The notes: generated from the sequence alone by a model not told the origin. Positions 24,328 to 34,202 are shown, counted from the stretch's first letter. The stretch: 60,922 bases of DNA from Syntrophomonadaceae bacterium (GCA_012729505.1 JAAYDA010000068.1:1-60922); one strand, 5' to 3'. Made by a program: numbers and translations.

Positions 24328-25686
24328 ATGGCTTTATCCCCAGCAAATGATGATATACTAGTTGACCTGGAGAGTGAGCGACGTGTATTATCTGGAATGT
24401 TGAATTCTGAAGATGCACGTATTGAGGCGTATGATAGTCTAAAGGAAGATGATTTTTACTATCCTCTGCACCGCACGGTGTTTTCCCTCATTTGTCAGCT
24501 ATATCGAAGAGATGTCAAACCTACTTTTGCGGAATTGTTAAAAGAAGCTCAATCGCTTAATATCTTGCGGAATCAGCAGGAGATTAATGAATTAGCATAT
24601 ATTGCGGAACATTTTATCGAGGGGGAGAATATTTCTTACTGGCTGGAGCGGGTTAAGGATCGCTCCCGGTTGCGCAAGTTTGAAGCCTTCCTGCGCCGTC
24701 ACCATCAAAAGATCAGCGAAAATATTCAGGAACCGGTTGACAATGTTCTCATGGAAGCGGAGGAAGAGCTGACAAATATGACGGCCCTGGAGATTGATGA
24801 CCGGGTTGATTCACCGGTTGAGCTGGCAGCAGTTGGCTATGAAGAAGTTGAACGCCGGTATTTGCGCTACAAGGAGATTAAGGAGCTCCACAAGGGAGTC
24901 TTACCTCTGGATGGCTTGCCTACAGGGTTTGATTCCCTGAATCATGTTACCCTGGGCTACAAGACGGGGGACCTGATCATCTTAGGCGCCCAAACCGGCC
25001 ATGGGAAAACGGCTTTTGCTTTGCATACTGCTAAAGCGGTGGCCATGGAACACAAATCACCGCTTCTTTATCTTAATACTGAGATGAGCCGGGTTCAGAT
25101 TGCTTTGCGCTGGGGATCCATCCTTTCTCAAGTAGAGCATGAAAAGCTTCGCAGCGGGGATCTGAGTCCCAGTGAATTTTCCGAAGTTTTGCAGGGGTAT
25201 TCTGAGTTGAGCAACAGTGGATTTTATTCATATCCTTGTCCTAATCTGACTCCGGAAAAAATGATTTCCATTGGGAGAAAGTTTAAGGCTCAAAAAGATA
25301 TCAAGATGATAATACTTGATTATGTGGGGCGAATGGACAAGATTAACCCCAACTATGCCGAATGGCAGATTTTAGAGCAGATCGTCAAGACTTTAAAAAT
25401 GCTGGGTCAGAATTTGGATCTGGCGGTGATGTGTCTTGTTCAGCTGAATGATGACGGAACTCTTCAAGGGGCGCGCCGTATGAAGAATGAGTCTGATTTG
25501 ATGCTTAAGCTGATTCCGGTATCACCCAAAGAAATTGAGGAAAATGAGTATCTGAGGAAGTTTAAGGATGTTAATTATCGTCTTATGATAGATAAAAACC
25601 GTGATGGGAGAAGTGGGATAGATATTATGATTCATTTTGATAAGACTCGGCAGATAATGCGGGATGCCGAACCTGTTTCACTATGA
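24328..25686 (+). CDS. DnaB-like replicative helicase (RecA-fold), second type
   Basis: This 452-residue DnaB-family helicase has an N-terminal helical domain (~10-105, ESERRVLSGMLNSEDARIEAYDSL) and a RecA-fold core: GLPTGFDSLNHVTLGYKTGDLIILGAQTG in two conserved stretches, with Walker A TGHGKTA (~residue 224) and Walker B MIILDYVG (~330). The late motif VQLNDDGTLQGARRMKNESD corresponds to the DnaB H4 region. It sits beside a DnaD-like gene and not beside rplI, so it may be a second or phage-derived helicase kept in the genome. The downstream gene overlaps its stop. Confidence 0.85.
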   Translation: MALSPANDDILVDLESERRVLSGMLNSEDARIEAYDSLKEDDFYYPLHRTVFSLICQLYRRDVKPTFAELLKEAQSLNILRNQQEINELAYIAEHFIEGENISYWLERVKDRSRLRKFEAFLRRHHQKISENIQEPVDNVLMEAEEELTNMTALEIDDRVDSPVELAAVGYEEVERRYLRYKEIKELHKGVLPLDGLPTGFDSLNHVTLGYKTGDLIILGAQTGHGKTAFALHTAKAVAMEHKSPLLYLNTEMSRVQIALRWGSILSQVEHEKLRSGDLSPSEFSEVLQGYSELSNSGFYSYPCPNLTPEKMISIGRKFKAQKDIKMIILDYVGRMDKINPNYAEWQILEQIVKTLKMLGQNLDLAVMCLVQLNDDGTLQGARRMKNESDLMLKLIPVSPKEIEENEYLRKFKDVNYRLMIDKNRDGRSGIDIMIHFDKTRQIMRDAEPVSL

Positions 25687-26033
25687 TAGTAAATCACAGA
25701 TATCCGGCGGAACAGTTGTACACGGAAATGGCCAGGGTTATCGACGCTCTGCGCATCAAAGGCCAGCTTTCCGGTGAGGAAGGCACTTGTTTATTGGATC
25801 TGTTGGATCTTATTTGCGCCGGTACCAGTCCCGAGCTTAACAGGGCTTTGGAGCAGGTGCTGGAGGTGCCCGGCAACTCAGATACTGTGGAAATTGACGA
25901 GATAATCAAGGGGACATTGATGGGAACTGATTCCAAATCAATGGAGGATGTGGCCCAGGCTGTCGGCATAATCAGAGAGCTTAACAGGGAAAGAAATCGA
26001 ATCCTTAGTGACAACGATAAATCAGGAGGATAA
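25683..26033 (+). CDS. Hypothetical protein, 116 aa
   Basis: This starts at ATG 25683, overlapping the DnaB-like stop (ATGA), and ends at the speE start. The product is an acidic helical protein with a Leu-rich stretch (LLDLLDLICAGTSPELN, ~residues 36-52). No domain is recognised. Tight spacing on both sides places it in the dnaD-dnaB-speE operon, so it is probably expressed with them. Confidence 0.65.
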   Translation: MIVNHRYPAEQLYTEMARVIDALRIKGQLSGEEGTCLLDLLDLICAGTSPELNRALEQVLEVPGNSDTVEIDEIIKGTLMGTDSKSMEDVAQAVGIIRELNRERNRILSDNDKSGG

Positions 26034-26866
26034 TGATGGATATTTGGATGGAGGAAAACCATACTGACGGTTACCGCGTCAACTGGAAGATCAGTGAGCT
26101 TTTGTGGCGGGAGCAAACTCCTTTCCAGGAGTTGATGATCGTGGATATGTTTGACTTTGGCAAGGCCTTGATCTTGGATGGCGCAGTCCAGACTACGGAA
26201 CAAGACGAATTTATCTATCATGAAATGATTTCCCATGTGGCTTTGAATGCCCATCCTGATCCTGCCCAGGTGCTGATAATTGGGGGAGGGGATGGCGGTA
26301 CACTGCGAGAGGTCCTGAAGCATCCGGGAGTAGTGCGGGCTGACATGGTAGAAATTGATCAAAGAGTGGTCGAAACTTGCAAAAGGTTTCTGCCCGGTAT
26401 TGCCAGTGGATTTGGTGACCCCCGGGCCCAGCTTTACTTTGAGGATGGCGCCCGGTTTGTGAAAAAGACGCAGGGGCAGTATGATGTGGTGATTGTTGAT
26501 TCTTCTGATCCTACCGGACCGGCAGTTGAGTTATATGGTCCTGAATTTTATCGTGATTGTTTTGGGATCTTGAAGGATGATGGGATAATGGTAGCTCATG
26601 CGGAGTCGCCTACTTTTTTTACGGCCTACTTTAAGGCGGTTTGGCGGAATATGGAGGTTTTTCCCCGGCGAAATGTCTATCTTACTACGGTCCCCACTTA
26701 TGTCAGCGGGTTTTGGGCTTTTGCAATAGGTTCAAAAAAGCATGATCCTTCTAAGGCAAGGGATGACAAACATGCTGTTGATGGGTTAAAATGTTATACC
26801 AGAGATGTGCATGGGGCTTCGTTTGTCCTGCCACCTTTTATACAGAAAATAATCGATCAAGTCTGA
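26033..26866 (+). CDS. speE: Spermidine synthase (polyamine aminopropyltransferase)
   Basis: This 277-residue enzyme transfers an aminopropyl group from decarboxylated SAM to putrescine. Visible landmarks are the N-terminal beta hairpin domain (FGKALILDGAVQTTEQDEFIYHE in two parts), the SAM-site LIIGGGDGGTLREVL (~84-98), VEIDQRVVE, and the catalytic DSSDPTGPA (~163). The C-terminal VYLTTVPTYVSGFWAFAIGS is standard. It begins ATGATG after AGGAGG, so ATG 26036 is an equal alternative. No speD or speA is visible nearby. Confidence 0.93.
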   Translation: MMDIWMEENHTDGYRVNWKISELLWREQTPFQELMIVDMFDFGKALILDGAVQTTEQDEFIYHEMISHVALNAHPDPAQVLIIGGGDGGTLREVLKHPGVVRADMVEIDQRVVETCKRFLPGIASGFGDPRAQLYFEDGARFVKKTQGQYDVVIVDSSDPTGPAVELYGPEFYRDCFGILKDDGIMVAHAESPTFFTAYFKAVWRNMEVFPRRNVYLTTVPTYVSGFWAFAIGSKKHDPSKARDDKHAVDGLKCYTRDVHGASFVLPPFIQKIIDQV

Positions 26867-27102
26867 TTTCTGGTGGTGCAAAGAAGATTTTGTTGCTCTT
26901 GGTTTTTTGTCAGGGGCTGCCGATAACGACCGGATCGAAAGATTAGGTTTGCCTGCTTCGATTCAGTCGTTTTTTGTTATGATAATTAAGTGGACTGGAA
27001 CTGTGCCGCAAGCAGGCGGCAGAGTTAAAATAAATTTTGTAAATGTTGGGGGAGCGGCCAGGCTTAGCCTGACTACTCACTTCGAGAAAGAGGTGGATTG
27101 GT

Positions 27103-28845
27103 TTGAAAAAGCTAATGATCGGAAACCAGGCTATTGCCCGGGGAGCCTATGAAGCTGGGGTGACAGTTGCTGCTGCTTATCCGGGAACTCCCAGCACCGA
27201 GATTGTAGATGGCTTCAGCAAGTTCGAAGGTGTTTACGCTGAATGGTCTCCCAATGAGAAGGTGGCCCTGGAAGTTGGATTCGGCGCCTCATTAGGCGGA
27301 GCCCGCACCTTGGTGACGATGAAGCATGTGGGGGTAAATGTGGCCGCTGATCCCCTTTATACCATGTCTTACACCGGTGTAACGGGGGGGGTGGTTTTGG
27401 TATCAGCCGATGATCCGGGTATGCATTCATCGCAGAATGAACAGGATAACCGGGGTTATGGGAAATTTGCCAAACTGTTGGTCATTGAGCCGTCGGACAG
27501 TCAGGAGGCTTTGGACTTCACCCGGGAAGCTTTTGATCTTAGCGAGGAGTTTGATTCACCGGTTATGCTGAGAGTTACTACCCGGCTTTGCCATTCCCAG
27601 AGTTTGGTGGAAGAGGGCGTAAAACAGGATGTTCCTTTAAAAGAATATAAAAAGAATGAAGCTAAATATGTGATGCTGCCGGGATTTGCTCGCTTGCGCC
27701 ATATAGAAGTGGAGAAGAGAATGGACCGGCTGAGGGATTATGTGGAGACGAGTCCTTTGAACCGGGTGGAATGGGGTGACAGGTCCATAGGCATAATCAC
27801 CAGCGGTATTCCTTATCAGTATATTAAAGAGGTTCTGCCTGAGGCATCGGTTTTGAAGCTGGCAACGGTTAATCCGCTTCCGGAAAAGCTGATTCGGGAT
27901 TTTGCCGCCAAGGTGGAGAAGCTTTATGTGATAGAGGAATTGGAGCCGGTTATTGAGGAACAGTTGAAGGCTTGGGGGCTGGATGTTACCGGCAAAGACC
28001 TTTTGCCCATTATTGGTGAATACAGTCCGGAGCTGTTAGAACAAGTGCTGGTTGGACGTACTGCTGAGCCGCCCTATACTTTGGAGGGCTCTATCCCGGG
28101 CCGGCCACCTTTGCTTTGTCCGGGATGTCCCCATCGAGCCGTTTTTCATATTTTGAACAAAAAAAAGCTGACGGTGGCAGGGGATATCGGCTGTTATACT
28201 CTGGGGGCATTAAAGCCTTTGGGCGCCATGGATTCGACTTTGTGTATGGGCGCCAGCATAGGTACGGCTATGGGTATGGAAAAAGCCCGTGGTATTGAGG
28301 GTTCCCGGAAGACGGTGGCTGTTATCGGAGATTCTACCTTTATTCATTCAGGAATTACTCCTTTGATAGATGTGGTTTACAATCAGGGCAATACTACGGT
28401 AATTATTCTGGATAACTCGACTACTGCCATGACGGGACATCAGGACCATCCGGGGACTGGTGTTACCATACAGAAAGCTGAAGCTCCCAAGCTTGACTTG
28501 GAGGCTATGGTTAAGGCTATAGGGATCCGGAGGGTTACTGCCGTAGATCCGATTAATATTAAAGAATTGGAGAAAGTGATAATGGAAGAGCTGGCATTTG
28601 AGGGTCCTTCTGTTATTATTGCGGTTCGCCCTTGTGCGTTGATTGATTCGAACAAATATCCGCCTTTGGTGGTGGAGAAGGACAAGTGTAAGGCATGCAA
28701 GGCTTGCATCAAGATTGGCTGTACCGGTATGTACTGGGTGGAGGAGGAGAAGTTGGCTTATATTAACCCGGATCTCTGTATCGGATGTGGCCTGTGTGTG
28801 GAAATATGCAAGTTTGACGCAGTAGTGGAAAGGGCGGTGATGTAG
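27103..28845 (+). CDS. iorA: Indolepyruvate:ferredoxin oxidoreductase alpha subunit
   Basis: This 580-residue TPP/FeS enzyme oxidises aryl pyruvates such as indolepyruvate to aryl-acetyl-CoA with ferredoxin. The N-terminus GNQAIARGAYEAGVTV and AYPGTPSTEI are pyruvate-binding-domain hallmarks. CPGCPHRAVF begins the TPP domain (~343), GDIGCYTLG and GDSTFIHSGI bind TPP-Mg. The C-terminus carries two [4Fe-4S] motifs (CKACKACIKIGC and CIGCGLCVEIC). TTG 27103 gives MKKLMIGNQ, the normal family start. The ~235 bases before it (26867-27102) hold no recognisable element. iorB follows after one base. Confidence 0.94.
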   Translation: MKKLMIGNQAIARGAYEAGVTVAAAYPGTPSTEIVDGFSKFEGVYAEWSPNEKVALEVGFGASLGGARTLVTMKHVGVNVAADPLYTMSYTGVTGGVVLVSADDPGMHSSQNEQDNRGYGKFAKLLVIEPSDSQEALDFTREAFDLSEEFDSPVMLRVTTRLCHSQSLVEEGVKQDVPLKEYKKNEAKYVMLPGFARLRHIEVEKRMDRLRDYVETSPLNRVEWGDRSIGIITSGIPYQYIKEVLPEASVLKLATVNPLPEKLIRDFAAKVEKLYVIEELEPVIEEQLKAWGLDVTGKDLLPIIGEYSPELLEQVLVGRTAEPPYTLEGSIPGRPPLLCPGCPHRAVFHILNKKKLTVAGDIGCYTLGALKPLGAMDSTLCMGASIGTAMGMEKARGIEGSRKTVAVIGDSTFIHSGITPLIDVVYNQGNTTVIILDNSTTAMTGHQDHPGTGVTIQKAEAPKLDLEAMVKAIGIRRVTAVDPINIKELEKVIMEELAFEGPSVIIAVRPCALIDSNKYPPLVVEKDKCKACKACIKIGCTGMYWVEEEKLAYINPDLCIGCGLCVEICKFDAVVERAVM

Positions 28846-28846
28846 C

Positions 28847-29431
28847 ATGTCGGCCAATACTACTAATATATTGATTGTAGGGGTAGGAGGACAGGGTACG
28901 CTTCTGGCTAGCCGGGTTTTGGCCCAGGCGGCAATGGATCTGGGCCATGATGTGAAAGTTTCTGAGATTCATGGCATGGCTCAGCGGGGAGGAAGTGTGG
29001 TATCCCAGGTTCGTTATGGTCCCCAGGTTTTTTCTCCTATTATCAAAATGGGGGAAGCCGATGTGATCATGGCCTTTGAGAAGCTGGAGGCGGCCCGTTA
29101 TCTGTCATATTTGCGAAAAGACGGACTTATAGTAATCAATACCGAAAGCATTGATCCTCTGCCGGTTATGAGTGGTGCGGATGTTTATCCCGAAAATCTG
29201 GAGCAGAAAATTGCCGCTGTCGTTCCGAATACGGTGATTATGGATGCTTCCGGAATCGCCGAGGAGTGTGGCAATATAAAAGCGGCTAACATTGTTATGG
29301 TGGGTCGTGTGGGGAAGGCTTTGCAAATGTCTAAGGATTCTCTGGCTCAGGCTATAAAAACCTTGGTACCCAGTAAAGCTATAGATATTAACCTGCGGGC
29401 CTTGGATGCCGGATGGGACTTTATGGATTAA
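28847..29431 (+). CDS. iorB: Indolepyruvate:ferredoxin oxidoreductase beta subunit
   Basis: This 194-residue gamma-domain subunit pairs with IorA. ILIVGVGGQGTLLASRVL and VSEIHGMAQRGGSVVSQVRYG are the classic 2-oxoacid oxidoreductase gamma-domain motifs. It starts one base after the iorA stop and is followed by a HisC-type aminotransferase, so transamination and oxidative decarboxylation of aromatic amino acids may be coupled. Confidence 0.93.
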   Translation: MSANTTNILIVGVGGQGTLLASRVLAQAAMDLGHDVKVSEIHGMAQRGGSVVSQVRYGPQVFSPIIKMGEADVIMAFEKLEAARYLSYLRKDGLIVINTESIDPLPVMSGADVYPENLEQKIAAVVPNTVIMDASGIAEECGNIKAANIVMVGRVGKALQMSKDSLAQAIKTLVPSKAIDINLRALDAGWDFMD

Positions 29432-29463
29432 CTGATTATATATAAATGATAAGGAGGTTAATG

Positions 29464-30570
29464 ATGGGCAGTTTTGTGGAGCGCAATGCCAGGCCTGAAA
29501 TATTCAATCTGAAGCCTTATGTGCCGGGGAAGCCGGTGGAAGAGGTGGAAAGAGAGCTGGGGATTACCGGAGCGGTCAAGATGGCTTCTAATGAAAATCC
29601 TTTGGGGCCCTCACCTTTGGCTATGGCTAAGGTTCAGGAGGGGATTTCCAAGATTAATATGTACCCGGATAGTGCGTGCTATTACCTGCGCCAGGATTTG
29701 GCTGCATTCTATGGCATAGATGAGGATTGCTTTCTGGTAAGCAATGGTTCTGACGAGATGCTGCGTTTGATAACGGAAACTTTTGTTCTCCCTGGTGATG
29801 AGGTCCTCTATGGGAAGCCTTCTTTCAGCGAATATGAGTTAATGGCTCTGATTATGGGCGGCCATAGTATCGGGGTGCCTTTGAAGGATATGTGTTTTGA
29901 TTTGGCTGCCATTAAAAACGCTATAACTGACAGAACCAAGCTTATATATATATGTAATCCTAACAATCCTACCGGTTCCATAGTCAGCCGGCAAGACATC
30001 GAACAATTTATGAAGGAGCTGCCGGAGCATGTTCTGGTAGTATTTGATGAGGCTTATTTTGAATATGTAACCGCTGACAGTACCGTATCGGGATTGGAAT
30101 ACCTGGCCAGAGGGTATAAGAATGTCATGGTATTGCGCACCTTTTCCAAGGCATATGGCCTGGCTGGACTCCGTATAGGCTATGGAATTACGACTCCGGA
30201 GATCGCGGCCGCAGTCAATCGGGTCAGCGAGCCTTTTAATGTTAACCTGTTGGCCCAGCTGGGGGCCATCGGGGCTCTGTCCGATAGTCAGCACATTCAG
30301 GCCAGCCGGAGCGTAAATATTCAGGGGCGGGATTACCTGTACCGTGAGTTTGAGGCTTTGGGCATGAATTATGTGCCGACGGAAGCCAACTTCATCTTTG
30401 TGGATCTGGGCCGGGAATGCCGGCCGGTTTTTAAAGCCCTGATGAAGGAAGGTGTCATTGTACGGACGGGAGATATTTTTGATTTTCCTACTTATATAAG
30501 GGTTACCATCGGGAAACCGGAAGAGAATGAAAAGTTTATCCGCTCATTAAAGAAGGTTATGGGAGTATAA
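29464..30570 (+). CDS. hisC: Histidinol-phosphate / aromatic aminotransferase (HisC family)
   Basis: This 368-residue class II-fold PLP aminotransferase carries KMASNENPLGPSP (~42), CNPNNPTGS (~165), FDEAYFEY, and the PLP lysine in LRTFSKAYGLAGLRIGYG (~235). These define the HisC family. It follows iorAB, so here it may supply aryl pyruvates instead of, or as well as, acting in histidine synthesis; no his genes are nearby. ATG 29464 is 6 bases after AAGGAGG; ATG 29461 is an alternative. Confidence 0.88.
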   Translation: MGSFVERNARPEIFNLKPYVPGKPVEEVERELGITGAVKMASNENPLGPSPLAMAKVQEGISKINMYPDSACYYLRQDLAAFYGIDEDCFLVSNGSDEMLRLITETFVLPGDEVLYGKPSFSEYELMALIMGGHSIGVPLKDMCFDLAAIKNAITDRTKLIYICNPNNPTGSIVSRQDIEQFMKELPEHVLVVFDEAYFEYVTADSTVSGLEYLARGYKNVMVLRTFSKAYGLAGLRIGYGITTPEIAAAVNRVSEPFNVNLLAQLGAIGALSDSQHIQASRSVNIQGRDYLYREFEALGMNYVPTEANFIFVDLGRECRPVFKALMKEGVIVRTGDIFDFPTYIRVTIGKPEENEKFIRSLKKVMGV

Positions 30571-30573
30571 GAC

Positions 30574-31116
30574 TTGCAGGCTATTTTTCGAGGCGTATAT
30601 TCTGAGCCGGGAGTTGAGGAGGGTCTGAGCACCGCTCTGAGACTGGCTTTGACGAGTATGGAGAATCGGGTCGTGGTGGTCTGTATCGGTACAGATGCGT
30701 ATATCCCCGACGCATTGGGTCCTCTGGTCGGAACTATGCTGACGGAAATGGGGTTCAGTAAACCTCTGTACGGTACATTGGATAATCCTGTCCATGCCAA
30801 AAATCTGATTATGAAGCTCCCTGCGATTCGGAGCAGTCATCCCGAATGTTTGCAATTGGCTATCGATGCTTCTCTGGGCAAGAAGGATGAAATTGGAATT
30901 ATTGAGGTAAGAAAAGGTGGAGTATACCCTGGAAAGGCCCTGCAAAAAAGGCTTCCTCAAGTAGGGCAGCTTTCGATTATCGGCAAAGTCGGGTCATTAC
31001 AGGGTAATACCAGGTTGGGGAACGTCCCAACCGGCCGCCTCAATTTGATTTATCAGATGGCCCAGGTTCTTGCAAAGGGCTTGATAATATGGGAAAGAGA
31101 GCAGAGTTTTCGATAA
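30574..31116 (+). CDS. yyaC: Sporulation protein YyaC (GPR-like peptidase fold)
   Basis: This 180-residue DUF1256/YyaC protein is structurally related to the spore protease GPR. Landmarks are VCIGTDAYIPDALGPLVGTML (in two pieces), LYGTLDNPVHAKNL, LAIDASLG, VYPGKALQKRLPQVG and GRLNLIYQMAQVLAKG. It supports a spore-forming host. TTG 30574 has GGGAG 9 bases upstream; ATG 30658 would truncate the conserved core. A terminator overlaps its last codons. Confidence 0.88.
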   Translation: MQAIFRGVYSEPGVEEGLSTALRLALTSMENRVVVVCIGTDAYIPDALGPLVGTMLTEMGFSKPLYGTLDNPVHAKNLIMKLPAIRSSHPECLQLAIDASLGKKDEIGIIEVRKGGVYPGKALQKRLPQVGQLSIIGKVGSLQGNTRLGNVPTGRLNLIYQMAQVLAKGLIIWEREQSFR

Positions 31117-31127
31117 CTCTGCTCTCT
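31096..31127 (+). terminator. Terminator overlapping the yyaC stop
   Basis: AGAGAGCAGAGTT (31096-31108) pairs perfectly with AACTCTGCTCTCT (31115-31127). The stop codon of yyaC (31114-31116) lies in the loop and 3' arm, so the hairpin is partly coding. Confidence 0.7.
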
Positions 31128-31257
31128 GGCTGTCTGTTTCCATGTCAGCCGGATAAAATGATTATTGTAATCCGGAGATGTGGAAGGATGCAGGCATAAT
31201 TTATAGAATATGTCTTACTAGGGGATAATTGGAAGTGGCAGGTCAGGAGGTGATGTG

Positions 31258-33294
31258 ATGATTAAACGACTGGCATTGGGTTTGATGGGGCTTTTGATAG
31301 TGGGTTTGATAGCGGGCTTTAACTGGGGACTTCCTACTCTGGAGCTAGGTGTTCCCTCTGTTTTGTATGATATTAATGGCCAGGAGATTACCAAACTGAA
31401 CCCGGAAAATATTGCCCAGGCTGATCTGAATGAAATATCTGATTATGTTGAAAAAGCGGTAATAGCTACTGAGGATCAGAATTTCTATTCTCACCATGGA
31501 TTAGATTTTAAGGCTATTGCACGAGCTGTCTGGGTGAATCTGACGGCGGGAGAAGTCAAGGAAGGCGGCAGCACTATTACTCAACAGACTGCCAAAAATC
31601 TGTATCTTTCTCAGGAGCGAACTATTTGGCGCAAACTGAAGGAATTGGTTTATACCTTAGCTCTGGAAAAACGGTATTCCAAGGATGAGATTTTGGCTAT
31701 GTATCTGAATTCTATTTATTACGGACAGGGTGCGACCGGCATTGAAGCAGCGGCCCAGACTTATTTCGGGAAATCAGCCCGGGATTTGAGCCTGGCTGAA
31801 AGCACTATTCTGGTGGGGATCCCGCGACGACCGGCTTATTATGATCCTTATCGATATCCGGATCATGCCAAAACCAGACAAAAGGTAATTCTTAAACAGA
31901 TGGTGGATGAGAGTATGATTACCAGCGAGGAGGCGGAACAGGCGGAAAAAGTGCCTCTCGTTTATGGCAAGAGCAGCAATTTACAGGGTGACGCCCCTTA
32001 CTTTTCCCAAATGGTTGCCGACTATTTAGTTGAAAAGTATGGGGCGCCATTGGTTTTCGGGGGAGGCTTAAAGGTTTACTCCACTCTGGATCTTAATATG
32101 CAGCAGGCAGCCCAGAGCGCTTATAACGCGGTGATGATGGAGCAGAAGCCCGATCTCCAGGCTGCACTGGCGGCCGTTGATCCAGCCACAGGTCATATTC
32201 GGGCCATGATCGGGGGCCGGGATTTTCGGACGGCTCCCTTTAATAGGGCCGTGGATTCAAAACGTCAGCCCGGATCAGCATTTAAGCCCTTTCTCTATTC
32301 AAAAGCCCTGGAAATGGGATTTACAGAGGCTGATATGCTCATGTGTGAGCCGGTTACTTTCACCCAGAAGGGTACCTCTGACTACACTCCCCGGGATTAT
32401 GGTGATGAAGGATATCATTATCGTTCCTTCACTCTGAAGGAGGCGATTATGGTTTCAGATAATGTGGTATCGGTTCGTTTGAATGAGGCGATTGGCCCGG
32501 AAAATACTGCAGAGCACGCCCGGCGGTTTGGATTTGAGGGGCCCATCAAACCTTATCTTTCTTTGGCCTTGGGTACATCTGAGGTCAGCCCGCTGGAAAT
32601 GGCTTCAGCTTACGGGGTTTTTGCCAACCAGGGCCGGCTAATGCCTCCTCTGGCGGTGATTAAAGTATTAAATGATGATGGAACAGTGTTGGAGTCAAAT
32701 CAAGTTCAGGCGCAAACAGCCGTCAGTGCTGAAAACGCTTATATAGTAACTGATATGTTGATGGGGGTTATGCAGTCGGGGGGAACCGGCTCGCATTTGG
32801 CCGGTCAGGTTGGCAGAACTTCAGCCGGCAAGACCGGGACCACCCAGGAATATCGTGATGCATGGTTTGTGGGCTACACCCCGGAGTTAAGCTGTGCGGT
32901 CTGGGTAGGCTATGATAGTCCTACCCAGTCGGTGGGAGCACCGGGGGGGCGGATTTCAGGCCCTATTTGGAGTCGTTTTATGCATCAGGCCCTGGCTGAT
33001 TATCCGTCTCGGGAGTTTTCTGCTCCTGAAAATATTACTCGAATTAACATGTGCCTCGATTCAGGAATGATCGCTACTGAAAACTGTCCGCGTTCACTGA
33101 GCGGTGCTTTCATATCAGGGACTGAGCCTCAGGATCTGTGTATTGAACATCGTTCCTTTTTCGATTGGCGGTGGGAGTGGAGGATCCCGAATGATTCCGG
33201 AAATGAAGAACGAGAAGACATCAAGGAAAACGATAACCGCCCCAAGCAAGAGCGTGATTGGATGAGATGGTTGCCTGGTCAGAGACGGCGCTAA
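31258..33294 (+). CDS. Class A penicillin-binding protein (PBP1A family)
   Basis: This 678-residue bifunctional cell-wall synthase has an N-terminal membrane anchor (~5-22), a GT51 glycosyltransferase domain (catalytic Glu in ATEDQNFYSHHG, ~78; EGGSTITQQTAKNLY; RKLKELVYTLALEKRYSK) and a transpeptidase domain with SAFK (RQPGSAFKPF), SDN (VSDNVVS) and KTGTT. The C-terminal ~90 residues are charged (ending WLPGQRRR). ATG 31258 follows AGGAGGTGAT; GTG 31255 is adjacent. It appears monocistronic. Confidence 0.94.
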   Translation: MIKRLALGLMGLLIVGLIAGFNWGLPTLELGVPSVLYDINGQEITKLNPENIAQADLNEISDYVEKAVIATEDQNFYSHHGLDFKAIARAVWVNLTAGEVKEGGSTITQQTAKNLYLSQERTIWRKLKELVYTLALEKRYSKDEILAMYLNSIYYGQGATGIEAAAQTYFGKSARDLSLAESTILVGIPRRPAYYDPYRYPDHAKTRQKVILKQMVDESMITSEEAEQAEKVPLVYGKSSNLQGDAPYFSQMVADYLVEKYGAPLVFGGGLKVYSTLDLNMQQAAQSAYNAVMMEQKPDLQAALAAVDPATGHIRAMIGGRDFRTAPFNRAVDSKRQPGSAFKPFLYSKALEMGFTEADMLMCEPVTFTQKGTSDYTPRDYGDEGYHYRSFTLKEAIMVSDNVVSVRLNEAIGPENTAEHARRFGFEGPIKPYLSLALGTSEVSPLEMASAYGVFANQGRLMPPLAVIKVLNDDGTVLESNQVQAQTAVSAENAYIVTDMLMGVMQSGGTGSHLAGQVGRTSAGKTGTTQEYRDAWFVGYTPELSCAVWVGYDSPTQSVGAPGGRISGPIWSRFMHQALADYPSREFSAPENITRINMCLDSGMIATENCPRSLSGAFISGTEPQDLCIEHRSFFDWRWEWRIPNDSGNEEREDIKENDNRPKQERDWMRWLPGQRRR

Positions 33295-33377
33295 GAATCG
33301 GATGGCGTGTTTCCCGTGGTCAATTAGTGTACTATGTAAATAATTGAGGTATTATTACTATGAAAGGGGGAGAAGTG

Positions 33378-34202
33378 TTGGATGTTCAGATCAGTGTTGT
33401 TATTGAAAATACTGCCCAGTTTCCAGGGATAATCGGTGAATACGGACTGGGAATGCTGGTGAAGGTTGACGGTAAATCGATTCTGTTTGATACCGGAATG
33501 GCAGGCGGAATAGTAAACAACTTAAAGACTATGGGTATACCGGGCCAAAGTATTGAACTCATTGCTATCAGTCATGGCCATTTTGATCATGCGGGAGGCT
33601 TGACGGCCCTTCTTGATGATTTGGGGCCGCGCCATGTTTATTTGCATCCTTATGCTGCTCTACCCAAGTATACTAAGGTTGGCGATGGCTCGGTGTTTAT
33701 TGGCATGCCCCGACCGGAGGATTTAGAACAAAAGGGCGCCCGATTGGTGTTTAATGAAGGCCCGGTTACTCTGGTGCCGGGGGTGATCCTTTCGGGGACG
33801 ATACCACGCACTAATGATTTTGAGGACAGTGGCGGCAATTTTATGATTGAAGCTGAGGGCTGCATGGCGGCTGATACTTTTGCGGATGATCAGGCTTTGT
33901 ATATTACTCATCCCGAAGGCTTGATTGTTGTAGGGGGATGTGCCCATGCCGGGATGATTAATACCCTTGAATATGGCCGCCAATTGTCAGGCGTCAAAAA
34001 AATAAAGGCCTGGATTGGAGGAACTCACCTGATGACCGCCGGTGAGGAAAGGATGTATAAAACGATTGAATACTTAAAGGGATATGATATAGATATCATA
34101 TCGGTATCCCATTGTACCGGCTTTTTAGCAGCGGCAAAGCTGTATGGTGCCCTGGGTTCACGAGTATCAAAAGGCGAATGTGGTAGTTCTTATACTTTTT
34201 AA
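33378..34202 (+). CDS. MBL-fold hydrolase, MJ0301-like
   Basis: This 274-residue metallo-beta-lactamase-fold protein carries ISHGHFDHAGGL (zinc ligands, ~residues 58-70), GGNFMIE, VGGCAHAGMINTLEYGR and IGGTHLM, the pattern of the MJ0301-type dihydropteroate-synthase-related group. TTG 33378 gives MDVQISVVIEN with GGGGGAG 5 bases upstream; GTG 33375 and ATG 33360 are less well placed. Substrate unknown; the family acts on small molecules. Confidence 0.85.
   Translation: MDVQISVVIENTAQFPGIIGEYGLGMLVKVDGKSILFDTGMAGGIVNNLKTMGIPGQSIELIAISHGHFDHAGGLTALLDDLGPRHVYLHPYAALPKYTKVGDGSVFIGMPRPEDLEQKGARLVFNEGPVTLVPGVILSGTIPRTNDFEDSGGNFMIEAEGCMAADTFADDQALYITHPEGLIVVGGCAHAGMINTLEYGRQLSGVKKIKAWIGGTHLMTAGEERMYKTIEYLKGYDIDIISVSHCTGFLAAAKLYGALGSRVSKGECGSSYTF

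Noticed and set aside
26907-27152. 81-codon frame upstream of iorA
   Set aside because: It runs into iorA in another frame and shows no domain or ribosome site.
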